64,000 bases of DNA from Bacillus sp. FJAT-50079 (GTDB lineage Bacteria; Bacillota; Bacilli; Bacillales; Bacillaceae_C): the NCBI RefSeq assembly GCF_018343515.1, contig NZ_JAGYPD010000007.1, positions 248,001 to 312,000 on the forward strand, written 5' to 3'. The position numbers were made by a program, and so were the translations under genes. The notes below the pieces were generated by a model that did no database searches, had not been told where the DNA came from, and saw only the letters and a list, made by a program, of their open reading frames with translations. Positions 1 to 9,681 of the stretch are shown here, piece by piece (position 1 is the stretch's first letter; each line of letters begins with the position of its first letter).

Positions 1-173
1 TGAATGGATAATAATACTGTTTCTCCATCCGCAGTTAGGCTTGCGGATCTTTCGGTACGCTCAAATACCTTAAATCCGATTACCTCTTCATAAAAATCTA
101 ATGATTGTTCTAAGTTTTGTACCTTTAAGTTCACTTGACCTACAAATGTAATAGGTTCACGATGAAAACTCAT
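1..173 (-). CDS. catE: Catechol 2,3-dioxygenase, CatE-like VOC protein (3' part cut by window edge)
   Basis: Only the first 57 or so residues are present, read leftward from the ATG at 173 with an AGGAGG site just upstream. They contain a vicinal-oxygen-chelate N-terminal module (VNLKVQNLEQSLDFYEEVIGF, then the ADG turn of a beta-alpha-beta unit). The pattern resembles Bacillus CatE (YfiE), which opens catechol rings by extradiol cleavage. It is divergent from a CatR-type repressor, as expected for a catechol/quinone detoxification pair. The metal ligands lie partly outside the window, so a related glyoxalase cannot be fully excluded. Confidence 0.75.
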   Translation of the reverse strand, partial: MSFHREPITFVGQVNLKVQNLEQSLDFYEEVIGFKVFERTERSASLTADGETVLLSI

Positions 174-223
174 ATTTGCTGCCTCCTGTTCATATTCAAA
201 ACAACGATTTGTTTGTTAGTTGG

Positions 224-272
224 TTACTTTACGTAAGTAAGTATATGATTAAAACTTACATTAGTCAAGTAA
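224..272. promoter_or_regulatory. Two TTAC-N9-GTAA dyads, candidate CatR operator
   Basis: The 160-bp divergent region between catE and catR holds two inverted repeats of the same form, TTAC-N9-GTAA, at 224-240 and 256-272. Their starts are 32 bp apart, close to three helical turns. DUF24/HxlR-family repressors such as CatR and YodB bind short dyads with TAC/GTA half sites, so these are the obvious operator candidates. The assignment is inferred from symmetry and position. Confidence 0.5.
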
Positions 273-340
273 CTAATTTATAAAAAACAATTTAATTATT
301 TGCCAATACCAGTTATACTTTAAATAAGGAGATGATTACA

Positions 341-649
341 TTGGAGAAATCGATTTGTCCAAGATTTGAAATGGCTATGGGTTTATTGAGCCAAAGATGG
401 ACAGGTTTAATTATTTACCAGTTATTATCTGGTCCGCAGCGTTTTTGCAGTATTGAATCATCCATCGGTATTAGCGGCAGAGTTTTATCAACGAGGTTAA
501 AGGATTTAGAGAATGAGGGAATTGTTAAGAGGGATGTTTTTCCAGAGACGCCAGTTCGAATTGAATACTCCTTAACTGATAAAGGAAAATCGCTAAGACC
601 ACTTATGCATGAAATGGAAAAATGGTCACAAGATTGGTTAGAAGCATAA
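341..649 (+). CDS. catR: HxlR/DUF24-family redox repressor, CatR-like
   Basis: A 102-residue winged-helix regulator. The conserved N-terminal cysteine is in MEKSICPRFE (Cys6); in YodB and CatR the equivalent thiol senses quinones and diamide. The core GRVLSTRLKDLENEGIVKRDV and PETPVRIEYSLTDKGK is typical of the family and close to CatR. I prefer the TTG at 341 because AAGGAG (326-331) directly abuts the in-frame ATG at 332 but lies 9 nt from the TTG. It is divergent from catE and probably represses both genes through the dyads between them. Confidence 0.8.
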   Translation: MEKSICPRFEMAMGLLSQRWTGLIIYQLLSGPQRFCSIESSIGISGRVLSTRLKDLENEGIVKRDVFPETPVRIEYSLTDKGKSLRPLMHEMEKWSQDWLEA

Positions 650-771
650 TAGGTCATGCCTAAGCCGAGATATTTTGATATTTATAGACTTTCCTCACGC
701 TCATCCCACTTTTTCAAAAGTGAAATGAGCGTTGGGGATTAGATACATATGTTCAGGTACAATAGGAACAA

Positions 772-807
772 AAAAGCCATCGTCAACTAAAATGGACGAT
801 GACTTTT
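772..807 (+). terminator. Rho-independent terminator after catR
   Basis: The AAAAGCCATCGTC arm pairs with GACGATGACTTTT (one G-U pair) around a short loop, and the downstream arm ends in a T run. It could work in both directions. A second, weaker hairpin (ACGCTCAT/ATGAGCGT) lies at about 698-732 without a T run. From 808 to 972 I see no gene or clear signal. Confidence 0.7.
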
Positions 808-972
808 GGGTTTAATGATCATTGTTCGAGTTCTTTGCGAATCTTTAGGCGGTAGCCTTCACTACCTATACTGAAGGATAAAAAGTTCAAACTTTTCAAC
901 AGTCTGGCTACGCATTGTTCCTGCTGGAAAATTAGAAATTGCTGGCTTTTTCACCTTCCGCAGAAACAGGCA

Positions 973-1005
973 AAAAATTAGGGCTGTGGCATTGCCACAG
1001 TCCCC
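973..1005 (-). terminator. Terminator of leuA
   Basis: On the minus strand GGGACTGTGGC pairs with GCCACAGCCC and is followed by a run of Ts. It starts 13 bases beyond the leuA stop codon. Confidence 0.8.
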
Positions 1006-1017
1006 ATTTTACTTGTG

Positions 1018-2604
1018 TCACCTGTTTATAGTCATCTCTTCTACCGATACTTTTCTCAACTTCGCTGACACTATGCTATTGATGGCATTCATATAGGCTA
1101 AGGCGCTGGCTTTTAATATATCGGTGTCCGCTGCTTTCGCGATATATTTTTCACCATCATGTTCGATTAGGATTTTCACTTTACCAAGTGCGTCCTTCCC
1201 TCTTGAAACACTGCTAATATCATATTCCACCAATTTGACTTTGATCGTTGTAATCTCTGCAATCGCTGAATACAGGGCATCAATCGGTCCTGAACCGACA
1301 GCGCTTGACTTGAATACTTCGCCTCCCTTACGGATCTTGACACTTGCGCTTGGGAAGCTCGAGTTGCTGATAACTTGCAGATCTTCAAATTCAAAAAAAT
1401 GGTCGCTGTAATTTGTCGTATTCGTTTTGTCGTGCTTTTCATAATAATTTTCAACAATCACATATAGATCATGATCATATACTTCTTTTTTCGCATCTGC
1501 CAATGCTAGGAATCCTTCAAAAATCCCTTCAAAGTCCTCCGCGTCCAGTTGAGAGAACCCTAGTTTTTCAAGTGCATTTTTTACGGCATGCCGACCAGAA
1601 CGTGCAGTCAGGACGAGCTCCATATCATCAAGTCCTACTTCTTCAGGATGCACAATTTCATAAGCATCCCGTGATTTCAGCAGACCATCTTGGTGAATAC
1701 CTGATGAATGGGCAAACGCATTATCTCCCGTAATGGCTTTATTCACCTGTACGTCAAGTCCCATAAAACTGGAAACTAGGCGGGAAGTGTTCATGATCTC
1801 CTTTGTGTTAATGCGTGTGTCTACATTATAAATGGCACTCCGGGTCTTTAACGCCATGACCACTTCTTCCAATGCTGCGTTGCCCGCACGCTCCCCAATA
1901 CCGTTGATCGTGCACTCCACTTTATCAGCACCATTTTTGACAGCTGCTAATGTGTTGGCAGTTGCCATGCCTAAATCATTATGGCAATGAACACTTAATA
2001 ACACATCTGGATTTAAGTTTTTCATCCGATCATTTAATTTATAAATCATCGCACCGAATTCTTCAGGTTCCGCATAGCCTACCGTGTCTGGTACGTTAAT
2101 CATTGTCGCGCCTGCCTTCATGACAGCCTCAATCGTTTTCCACAAGTATTCGAACTCCGAGCGAGAAGCATCTTCCGTTGAATATTGCACTTCAGGCAGT
2201 AAGGTTTTCGCATATTTTACTGCATCTACGCCAATTTGCAGAATTTGGTCTTTGGATTTACTGAACTTTTTCTCTACGTGAATGTCAGAAGTGCCGAGAA
2301 CCATGTGGATCATTGGATTTTCCGCACCTTTCACTGCGTGATAGACGGAATCAATATCTGCCTGGACTGCACGCGCGAGTGCAGTAATCATGATGTCACT
2401 TGTGTTCCCTACTTTTTGGGCAACCGCCTGGACCGCGTTGAAATCACCTTGGGAAGATGCTGGGAAACCAGCTTCAATAATATCGACACCTAATTTTTTC
2501 AGTTGCTGCGCAATCTCTACTTTTTCATAAAGATTTAATTTCGCACCAGGTACCTGCTCGCCATCTCGTAACGTTGTATCAAACACCCATATTTTTCTGC
2601 CCAT
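1018..2604 (-). CDS. leuA: 2-isopropylmalate synthase
   Basis: LeuA condenses 2-oxoisovalerate and acetyl-CoA, the first committed step of leucine synthesis. The 528-residue protein has the complete family layout. A TIM barrel occupies roughly residues 1-270, with the [10 protein letters not shown] signature near the N terminus and the metal-binding [11 protein letters not shown] motif. The linker contains HSSGIHQDG, and a C-terminal leucine-binding regulatory domain runs from about 390 to 528. It stands alone rather than in an ilv-leu operon. A T-box leader and strong promoter precede it, so charging of tRNA-Leu should control it. A paralogue elsewhere in the genome is possible. Confidence 0.95.
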   Translation of the reverse strand: MGRKIWVFDTTLRDGEQVPGAKLNLYEKVEIAQQLKKLGVDIIEAGFPASSQGDFNAVQAVAQKVGNTSDIMITALARAVQADIDSVYHAVKGAENPMIHMVLGTSDIHVEKKFSKSKDQILQIGVDAVKYAKTLLPEVQYSTEDASRSEFEYLWKTIEAVMKAGATMINVPDTVGYAEPEEFGAMIYKLNDRMKNLNPDVLLSVHCHNDLGMATANTLAAVKNGADKVECTINGIGERAGNAALEEVVMALKTRSAIYNVDTRINTKEIMNTSRLVSSFMGLDVQVNKAITGDNAFAHSSGIHQDGLLKSRDAYEIVHPEEVGLDDMELVLTARSGRHAVKNALEKLGFSQLDAEDFEGIFEGFLALADAKKEVYDHDLYVIVENYYEKHDKTNTTNYSDHFFEFEDLQVISNSSFPSASVKIRKGGEVFKSSAVGSGPIDALYSAIAEITTIKVKLVEYDISSVSRGKDALGKVKILIEHDGEKYIAKAADTDILKASALAYMNAINSIVSAKLRKVSVEEMTINR

Positions 2605-2637
2605 TTCTCTGCACTCCTTCTATATTAATTTTGAAAA

Positions 2638-2895
2638 ACAAAAAACCCCGTCTCTATATCGAAATATAGAGACGAGGTTAAACTCGCGGTACCACTCTAA
2701 TTGATCTGTCGCTAGAGACAGATCCACTTATCAGCAGCCATCACTGCCTATCCCGATAACGGAGGAAACCGACATCCCTTACTTTGGAAATTTCAGGGAG
2801 TGACTCCTGGATGAGTTCAAAATGTGCACCTGCCGATTTTCACCACCCATCGGCTCTCTACAAGGACACAGTCATTTTTACTAATTCCATTCTTA
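2638..2895 (-). promoter_or_regulatory. Leucine T-box riboswitch of leuA
   Basis: The minus strand carries the T-box core AGAGTGGTACCGCG, then a GACGAGG/CCTCGTC-type terminator with a long T run ending just before the leuA Shine-Dalgarno. Upstream is a Stem I with the AGAGAGCC and GGTGGTGAAAA elements. The likely specifier lies in TGAACTCATC; the CTC triplet (2813-2815) is a leucine codon, matching the downstream gene. Uncharged tRNA-Leu should favour the antiterminator and switch leuA on. Confidence 0.92.
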
Positions 2896-2918
2896 GTCTG
2901 CAAATTATATTGATTGCA

Positions 2919-2947
2919 ATAGTACATTGATTTTTTTGAATTGTCAA
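2919..2947 (-). promoter_or_regulatory. Sigma-A promoter of leuA
   Basis: On the minus strand a perfect TTGACA (2942-2947) is separated by 17 bp from TACTAT (2919-2924). It sits immediately upstream of the T-box leader. From 2948 to 3225 I see only the poorly defined promoter region of topB. Confidence 0.8.
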
Positions 2948-3225
2948 TTGTTTTCATGAAGATTATTTACTTTTATGGATGCTGCTTGGAACTTCCGGGA
3001 GATAACAAGATTATCTAATTAAGTGGTGCTTACACATTTGTAAGGGAGTCATTTATTAACATATGTTTAGATGCTGGATTTTATGAAAAGCATGTAGCAG
3101 TCTTACCACAACTATTCAAAAAAACACATGTGGCCCCTTTCCCGTCAAACCCAAATAGAAAACCTCTCTCATTTATGCGATAATGAAAGAACAAACGTTT
3201 CATTACTAGGGAAAGGGGTGTACTG

Positions 3226-5373
3226 ATGAAACCAGTTATCCTTGCTGAAAAACCATCACAAGCGAAAGCGTATGCTGACGCTTTTTCAGTTAAAGCACGT
3301 CACAAAACGCATATTGAACTAAATCCTTGTGGTACATTCCCGAACGGAGCAATTATTACATGGGGAATCGGGCATTTAGTCGAGCTAAAGGAGCCGAAAG
3401 AATATCGTAAAGAGTGGGCATCTTGGAACCTAGCATCTTTACCAATTATGCCAAGCAGGTACGAATATAAGGTATCTTACGATAAGAAAGTGCAGTTCAA
3501 CTTTATTAAACAATTATTTAATGATCCTTCTATTACGACTATTTTAAACGGCTGTGATTGTGATCGGGAAGGGTCTAATATTTTCTATTCGATTTATTAC
3601 ATGACCGGTGCAAAAAACAAGACAATTAAACGACTCTGGATTAACTCGCTGGAAGTTGACGAAGTAAGAAAAGGGTTTAATAATCTTCAAGATAATAGAA
3701 AAGATTTACAGCTCTATTATGAAGCGAAAACACGACAAATTAGCGACTGGCTTGTTGGGATGAATGGGAGTCGGCTTTATACCCTTTTATTGCAGCAAAA
3801 AGGTTTCAATGAAAGTCTTTCGATTGGACGGGTGCAATCTCCAACGGTGTATCTCATTTATCAACGACAAAAGGAAATAGAAAATTTTGTTTCTACTCCA
3901 TTTTATGAGATTGAGGGAAATTTCACTGCTAAAAATGGTACGTATAAAGGCAAAGTAAAAATCAAAAGCGATAAAAAAGAGGAAGTCCAACAATTATTAG
4001 AGCAACATCATATTACGGAGCAAAATGAAGGAATGATAAAATCTGTAACGAAGAAGGAAAAGCGTACCAAATCTCCAAAATTACATGCTCTATCAACGCT
4101 TCAAGCCGTAGCAAATAAGAAGTGGAAATACAGCCCTGCCAATGTGCTAAAGGTTGTACAAGGGCTATATGAGAAGAAACTCGTTACTTATCCACGAACG
4201 GACACACAATTTATTACGAATAATGAATTTGCTTATCTGGCAAACAATGTGGAACGTTATCAACAAATTGCTGGTGTCTCGTTCCCGGTCGCTTCAAAGC
4301 GGCCGAATAAACGGTATGTAGACAACTCCAAGGTTCAGGAGCATTATGCGATCGTTCCGACAAAAAGCATTCCAACTGAGAAGAAGCTCCAAGGATTATC
4401 GATTCAAGAGCGCAATTTATATATTGAAATCTTAAAAACAACGCTCGCTATGTTTCACTCAGATTATATTTACGAAGAAACAAAAATTATTACTGATGTG
4501 AATGGACTTGAATTTGAAACAACTGGACAAACAGAAATTAGCAAGGGATGGAAAGAACTTTTCTCAGATTCGAAAAGAGAAGCTGCGAATAGAAAAAAAG
4601 AAGCCATTCAAGCTCTTCCCATGCTTTCAAAGGGTGAAAAAGTATTAGGTATCGTCAAAATGATAGAAGGAATGACAACACCCCCTAAGCCATACACAGA
4701 AGGTCAATTAATCGGAATGATGAAAACGTGTGGAAAAGTAGTTGAAAACGAAGAAGAGATGGAGATTTTAAAAGCAGTTGAAGGTCTGGGAACTGAAGCG
4801 ACGCGAAGTGGAATTATTGAGACGATTAAAAAGCATGGATATATTGAGGTCGATAAAAATATTGTCAGCGTCACAAAAAAGGGAGAAATTCTTTGTCAAT
4901 CGATTGAAGGAAATCTTCTTTCCAGCCCGTCCATGACCGCAAAGTGGGAGGCATACTTAAGAAAAATTGGGAACGGTGAGGGCTCGTCAGAACATTTTAT
5001 ATCTACTATTGCCAAATTCATCAATAAATTAATTCAGGAAGTTCCCAGTCAATTAAAAGTCGGAGCGCTAGAACAGAATATTGCGGCTATCCAAAAAAAT
5101 AGTGTGATTGCAACTTGCCCTACTTGTAAAAGAGGAGGTATTGTTCAAAGGAAAACATACTATGGATGCACGGAGCATGCAAATGGCTGTAAACAAACTT
5201 TTCCAGGGAAAATGCTAGGAAAGAAATTAACGGAAAAGAATATTAAAGATCTATGTACAAAAGGGAAAACGAGTGTCATAAAGGGGATGAAATCGAAAGC
5301 TGGAAAGAAGTTTAATGCGTCCCTAAAATTTGAAGGGGATAAAATACAGTTTGAGTTTGTAAATAAGGTTTAG
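3226..5373 (+). CDS. topB: DNA topoisomerase III (type IA)
   Basis: A 715-residue ATP-independent type IA topoisomerase that relaxes negative supercoils and decatenates DNA. It begins with a TOPRIM domain (VILAEKPSQAKAYADAF; metal-binding acidic cluster in NGCDCDREGSNIF). The core contains SIGRVQSPTVYLIYQRQ, and the active-site tyrosine is in KKLVTYPRTDT. The C terminus has a cysteine cluster (TCPTCKRGG, then YYGCTEHANGCKQTFPGK) that looks like a degenerate zinc ribbon. Length matches Bacillus TopB. GAAAGGGG precedes the ATG. It is monocistronic, with a terminator downstream. Confidence 0.95.
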   Translation: MKPVILAEKPSQAKAYADAFSVKARHKTHIELNPCGTFPNGAIITWGIGHLVELKEPKEYRKEWASWNLASLPIMPSRYEYKVSYDKKVQFNFIKQLFNDPSITTILNGCDCDREGSNIFYSIYYMTGAKNKTIKRLWINSLEVDEVRKGFNNLQDNRKDLQLYYEAKTRQISDWLVGMNGSRLYTLLLQQKGFNESLSIGRVQSPTVYLIYQRQKEIENFVSTPFYEIEGNFTAKNGTYKGKVKIKSDKKEEVQQLLEQHHITEQNEGMIKSVTKKEKRTKSPKLHALSTLQAVANKKWKYSPANVLKVVQGLYEKKLVTYPRTDTQFITNNEFAYLANNVERYQQIAGVSFPVASKRPNKRYVDNSKVQEHYAIVPTKSIPTEKKLQGLSIQERNLYIEILKTTLAMFHSDYIYEETKIITDVNGLEFETTGQTEISKGWKELFSDSKREAANRKKEAIQALPMLSKGEKVLGIVKMIEGMTTPPKPYTEGQLIGMMKTCGKVVENEEEMEILKAVEGLGTEATRSGIIETIKKHGYIEVDKNIVSVTKKGEILCQSIEGNLLSSPSMTAKWEAYLRKIGNGEGSSEHFISTIAKFINKLIQEVPSQLKVGALEQNIAAIQKNSVIATCPTCKRGGIVQRKTYYGCTEHANGCKQTFPGKMLGKKLTEKNIKDLCTKGKTSVIKGMKSKAGKKFNASLKFEGDKIQFEFVNKV

Positions 5374-5485
5374 ACTGTGTCTATTTAAAAGCATATTCAA
5401 ATCTAACATCTCATTTTCTATATTATTTTCATATCGTAAATGGCATCGAATGTTCACTTGGCTACCATTAATTAACGATCATAAG

Positions 5486-5538
5486 AAGGGGCTGTCCAGA
5501 AAGTAGGTGAAAACTGACTTTCCTTGATAGCCCCTTTT
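5486..5538 (+). terminator. Terminator hairpin after topB
   Basis: AAGGGGCTGTCC pairs with the downstream GATAGCCCCTTTT, with an inner AAAGT/ACTTT stem, and the sequence ends in a T run. The hairpin opens the repeat-bearing region that precedes the ger operon. Confidence 0.65.
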
Positions 5539-5571
5539 CACATCTCCATTAACCTAAATGTCAATTTTCGG

Positions 5572-5765
5572 CAGGTTCCGTTGATTGGAGAGGAAGGCGG
5601 CGACACCTGCGGGATGTGCGAGAAAGGTGAGACATTGCAAGGAGTATTTTAGGAACGAAGCCTAAAGTCGCCACATCGTGTGACAACGGCTTCGTGACCA
5701 ACATTCTGTTCGCCCGAAGCGGCTTACCGCTCGCCCGCGGTAAGCGTCCGCCTGGAGCGGAAATC
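5572..5765. repeat. GC-rich dispersed intergenic repeat, copy 1
   Basis: A GC-rich block in an AT-rich gap runs from GTTGATTGGAGAGGAAGG to a terminal segment related to CGTCCGCCTGGAGCGG. Clear similarity in the same order is visible at 56725-56890: TTGATTGGAG, then TATTTTAGG-AACGAAGC, then a segment rich in TCGTGTG and TGTGACCAA. The CAGGCGGACGCT end resembles 12450-12520. Small frames inside it are not genes. Sequences of this kind are scattered in Bacillaceae intergenic DNA. Confidence 0.65.
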
Positions 5766-5926
5766 AATAGTATGAATAAATCCTTGAATTAGGAGGGCTT
5801 TCTCAGTTTGTTTTTCTCCACCAGCTTCAATTTAGTGACTTATTGAAAAGTCCCTTTTGTTTATAAATATCACTTTTGGTAAACCTAATAACAATTACTC
5901 GCAAAACGTTAAAGGCGGGAGCAACG

Positions 5927-7285
5927 ATGTTGTTAAACGATAAGATGCAAACAGAGGTCATTAGCTGGATCATTGAAGAATTACGATCAACAAATGATTT
6001 CGTACAGAAACCGATAAGCATGGACGAAAAGCAAGGGCTATTACTCTATATAAAAACGGTTGTTGATCCGATTCAATTACAGGAATGGATTATTAAACCC
6101 TTTTTCGAAATGTCTTCAGAAAATCATATTGCTGCCTATTTGTCCTCTTTGCCGCAGCAACAGAAGATTCAATCGAAGAAACAAATGCTGATGGAGATGA
6201 CAAAAGGCTGTGTTGTCATCGTCATACATAATCGAATGTTTTTATTAGATATTAAGAAAGTAAATACGAGTGAAGTTCAGGAAACAGGCTTAGAACAAAC
6301 GCTTCAAGGAGGAAATTTAGGACTAAGTGAGGATATCGAAACAAATATTAATCTCATTCGTAAGCGTTATCATCAGCCTTCATTACTTGTTGAAATGTTT
6401 GTGATCGGCCATAAAAATAATCAATCGCTTGCGATTATGTATGACAATGAGACAGTGGATCAGAAGGTACTTGAAAAAGTAAAAAAGAAAATAGAATCTC
6501 TTGATAAGATGGTCATTCAATCGTCTTTGCAACTTCAACTAAATTTAAATGATGAAAAGCGTTCGTTGTTTCCAACGATGATGATTACGGAACGAACAGA
6601 TCGTATTATCTACAATCTAGCCGGTGGAAAGATTGTGTTTATTTTAGATGGGAATCCGTTTGTTATTATGGCACCTGTCGTCTTTTTTGATTTTATAGCG
6701 ACAGCGGAGGATACGTATCATTCTTATTGGGTACGAATATTTCTCGTCCTCCTTCGCTATTTTGGTTTATTTGTTTGTGTTGTCCTTCCGGGATTATACG
6801 TAGCAATTATTTCCTTTAATCCTGAAGTTTTGCGCGTTGAACTGACATTAGCAATTGCTGGCAGTCGAATTGGTGTGCCATATCCATCCTTTTTTGAAGT
6901 GTTATTTATGTTAATTTTTATGGAATTATTGACCGAGGCGAGTATTCGTCTGCCGAAGCCAATTAGTGCAACAGCTACAACCGTCGGGGGGCTAATTTTG
7001 GGAACAGCGGCAACGGAAGCTGCGTTAACATCGAATATTATGATCATTATTGTCTCGGCAGTTGCCATCTCCACTTTTGTTATCCCGATTAATGAAATGA
7101 GCTTTTCGATAAGGATTGTCAGATTTGGCATTTTATTGTTCGCAACAATTTTTGGGCTAGCTGGATTAGCACTTGCGTCGATTGGATTTATTATGTATTT
7201 AACGAGCATTGATAGTTTTGGTCAGCCATATTTAAAGCTATTTATTCAAAGGGGCAGGTCAGAAGTTCAAGGTGTAAAACGATGA
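5927..7285 (+). CDS. Spore germinant-receptor A subunit (GerA family)
   Basis: The A subunit of a nutrient germinant receptor in the spore inner membrane. From the ATG at 5927 (AAAGGCGGG upstream) it is 452 residues. A longer frame begins at a TTG (5876) that has no ribosome site. The N-terminal soluble half ends near FPTMMITERTDRIIYNLAGGKIVFILDGNPF. The conserved VVFFDFIATAEDTYHSYWVRIF follows, then about five membrane helices and IAGSRIGVPYPSFFEVLFMLIFMELL. It is somewhat short for the family. It is the first gene of an A-B-C operon. The nutrient cannot be read from the sequence. Confidence 0.92.
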   Translation: MLLNDKMQTEVISWIIEELRSTNDFVQKPISMDEKQGLLLYIKTVVDPIQLQEWIIKPFFEMSSENHIAAYLSSLPQQQKIQSKKQMLMEMTKGCVVIVIHNRMFLLDIKKVNTSEVQETGLEQTLQGGNLGLSEDIETNINLIRKRYHQPSLLVEMFVIGHKNNQSLAIMYDNETVDQKVLEKVKKKIESLDKMVIQSSLQLQLNLNDEKRSLFPTMMITERTDRIIYNLAGGKIVFILDGNPFVIMAPVVFFDFIATAEDTYHSYWVRIFLVLLRYFGLFVCVVLPGLYVAIISFNPEVLRVELTLAIAGSRIGVPYPSFFEVLFMLIFMELLTEASIRLPKPISATATTVGGLILGTAATEAALTSNIMIIIVSAVAISTFVIPINEMSFSIRIVRFGILLFATIFGLAGLALASIGFIMYLTSIDSFGQPYLKLFIQRGRSEVQGVKR

Positions 7286-8376
7286 ATCGATATTTTTATT
7301 ATTTTACCTTTGTCAATATGATAACGAACATTATTACAACAGTTCCGATGATTTTGCTTGGAGCGCGAATGAAAGGCGCTATTTTCTCGATTCTTCTTGC
7401 AATTGTAGCGGGACTATTCATTATGTATTTTTTTGTTAATTTTTTTAACGACTTTCCTGGAGAAGGACTTCCAGAATTATTGAAAAGGTATTTGTCGAAA
7501 TGGATTTCTACTCCACTTTTAATTTATCTTGCCTTTACATGGCTTGTTGGAGGCTTGATCCCTTTTATTACATATACCTTCTTAATTAAGCGATTTTTGA
7601 CACCCGAAATGCCATTGCCGTTGATTGCGACATCCTTTTTGCTGTTTATTTCATTTGGGGTCCTGATGAAACCAACAAGTGTACTTTACACGATTGAAAT
7701 TGTCTTCTTATTGGTCACTCCATTGATTTTATTACTTCTTTTAAAAGCGTATGGTAGCAAGGATCTTGAATGGGATTTTGTGAGGGAATCAATTATGTAT
7801 ATTTGGCATATGCCAAATTATGCCGCATTCTCGGCTGCTATTTATATTTTCTTAGGGTCTGCAAATCTCATTATTTTTAATCGACTGTTCACGAATAAAC
7901 AAACATTTGCTGGTAAACAGCTACTTATTATTGGTCTTGCCGGTTTTTTCATTTTAATTACAACGTATTTTATTCCGATTGGATATAATGGCTTCGAGCA
8001 TATTGACGAAATCGTTTATCCTTGGAATATGACAAGTGATTCTTTACGTATGCCATATGGAATCGTTGAACGGGTGTTGTATATGTTTTTGCTTTTCTTT
8101 TTAGCGATAACCTTTTTAAGCATGCTAATGATTTGGCACGTTACAATCGAAGTGTTCAAAAGCATCATTTGGTTCGAACGTTTTAAGTGGAAAGGACATA
8201 ACTTAACCCCGTTTCTATTTATTCTTTTCCTTTGGGCGGTCAGTTTAAAAGTCGTTACGTATTTAAATGAATATGAGCTTGTGAAGATGACGAGTTATTT
8301 TTTTAATGGGCTGCCGATTTCCTTTCTTATGATGCTCCTTGTTTTTAAATGGATAAAAAGGAGGGCATTATCTTGA
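7282..8376 (+). CDS. Spore germinant-receptor B subunit (GerB permease)
   Basis: A 364-residue integral membrane protein of the APC-superfamily GerAB type, which forms the nutrient-binding subunit of germinant receptors. About ten hydrophobic segments are visible, starting with the N-terminal helix pair around FVNMITNIITTVPMILLGAR. The GEGLPELLKRYLSKW loop after helix 2 is characteristic. Its ATG overlaps the A-subunit stop codon (ATGA), which indicates translational coupling. Confidence 0.92.
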   Translation: MNRYFYYFTFVNMITNIITTVPMILLGARMKGAIFSILLAIVAGLFIMYFFVNFFNDFPGEGLPELLKRYLSKWISTPLLIYLAFTWLVGGLIPFITYTFLIKRFLTPEMPLPLIATSFLLFISFGVLMKPTSVLYTIEIVFLLVTPLILLLLLKAYGSKDLEWDFVRESIMYIWHMPNYAAFSAAIYIFLGSANLIIFNRLFTNKQTFAGKQLLIIGLAGFFILITTYFIPIGYNGFEHIDEIVYPWNMTSDSLRMPYGIVERVLYMFLLFFLAITFLSMLMIWHVTIEVFKSIIWFERFKWKGHNLTPFLFILFLWAVSLKVVTYLNEYELVKMTSYFFNGLPISFLMMLLVFKWIKRRALS

Positions 8377-9482
8377 AAAAGAGAACGATCATTTTTGTTG
8401 TCATTCATTTACTCGTATTCACCTTTTTACAGACAGGCTGTGCATTTAAGGATATTGATAAACGTCTTTTTGTGATGGCCATTGGGATTGATTATACTGA
8501 AAATGAACAAAATCCATATCAAATCACGCTTAAATTGGCCCTCCCTTCAGGACAGATTAGAGAAGCGGCTAAAGCAAAATATACGTATTTAACAAAAGAA
8601 AGTGACACTTTAGCGGGGGCTATTCGAATTATAAAAACACATGTAGACAAGGAAATTGATTTTGGACATACTCGAGTCATTGTTTTTGGAGAAGAAGTGT
8701 TAAAACGTGATTTAAAGGATGTTATGGATTTTTTTCTTAGAAGAAGTGATATTCAAGTCATCTCATGGGTTGCTGTTGGAAAACCAACGGCAGAAAAGGT
8801 GTTAAGAACAGAGCCGCCTTCCGAAATGGCTGCGTCAAATGCCTTATTTAACTTTTTCGCACAAAATGGTGTGGAGAGCTCCTATATTGTGACGACTTAT
8901 TTATTCGATTTTCGACGAAGAGTATTAGAAAACGGGATTGATCTCATTTTACCGATTCTTCAAGTGAATGGAAAGAGCACTATTTCCATTAATAAATCGC
9001 TTATTTTAAAGGAAGAAAATAAGGTTTTAGAACTAACATCCGCACAGACAAAGCGATACAATGTGTTAGCGAATCGAGGAGAAGAATTTGATTTAGAAGT
9101 GAAAAAGAAGGGTTTAACGTTTTTAATGAAGGTAGATAAGGTCAAAACGAATTATAAAATTTTAACCCCCGCTAACGAACGTCCAATTTTAAAAATGAAC
9201 GTAAAGATTTTTGGGATTATTGAGGAATCGAATCAGCCGTTATCCCCAGAAAAATTAGATGAATACAGCAAAATTGCAGGTGAAAGAGCCAAAAAGAACC
9301 TTCAAGAGCTGTTATTATTATTTCAAGAAAACAATGTCGATCCGTTAGGGTTTGGCTTGCGATACAAGGCAACGAGAATTCATAATACAGATACGTTTGC
9401 AGAGTGGCAACGGATTTATCCTAATATTAAATTTGATCTTTCTATAGAAGCTACGATTAAAAGTACGGGAACAATTAAGTAA
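8373..9482 (+). CDS. Spore germinant-receptor C subunit (GerC lipoprotein)
   Basis: A 369-residue lipoprotein that sits on the outer face of the spore inner membrane. The best start is the TTG at 8373: AAGGAGGGC lies 7-8 nt upstream and the codon overlaps the preceding stop. The signal peptide is KKRTIIFVVIHLLVF with lipobox LQTGC (Cys23). The mature part begins with the family signature KDIDKRLFVMAIGID, and the three-domain GerC body follows. A weak hairpin (AAGCCCA/TGGGCTT, about 9604-9631) may end the operon. Confidence 0.92.
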   Translation: MKKRTIIFVVIHLLVFTFLQTGCAFKDIDKRLFVMAIGIDYTENEQNPYQITLKLALPSGQIREAAKAKYTYLTKESDTLAGAIRIIKTHVDKEIDFGHTRVIVFGEEVLKRDLKDVMDFFLRRSDIQVISWVAVGKPTAEKVLRTEPPSEMAASNALFNFFAQNGVESSYIVTTYLFDFRRRVLENGIDLILPILQVNGKSTISINKSLILKEENKVLELTSAQTKRYNVLANRGEEFDLEVKKKGLTFLMKVDKVKTNYKILTPANERPILKMNVKIFGIIEESNQPLSPEKLDEYSKIAGERAKKNLQELLLLFQENNVDPLGFGLRYKATRIHNTDTFAEWQRIYPNIKFDLSIEATIKSTGTIK

Positions 9483-9681
9483 TTCCTTGCATATTCTCAC
9501 TTCAAGGAAAATTTAGTGACTATCAATGGACGAAAGGTTTAGATCGGCTTGTAACGAATTTTAACTTATTGCGACTCCCGATTATAGGGAATAAAGTGAA
9601 TAAAGCCCATTAAAAATACTGCATGGGCTTCTAAGATTTAGCACATAATAAATATGATTTTTTAAAAAGGGAGGAATCGTA

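Noticed and set aside
5561-5767. 68-residue frame on the minus strand
   Set aside because: It is a by-product of the GC-rich dispersed repeat.
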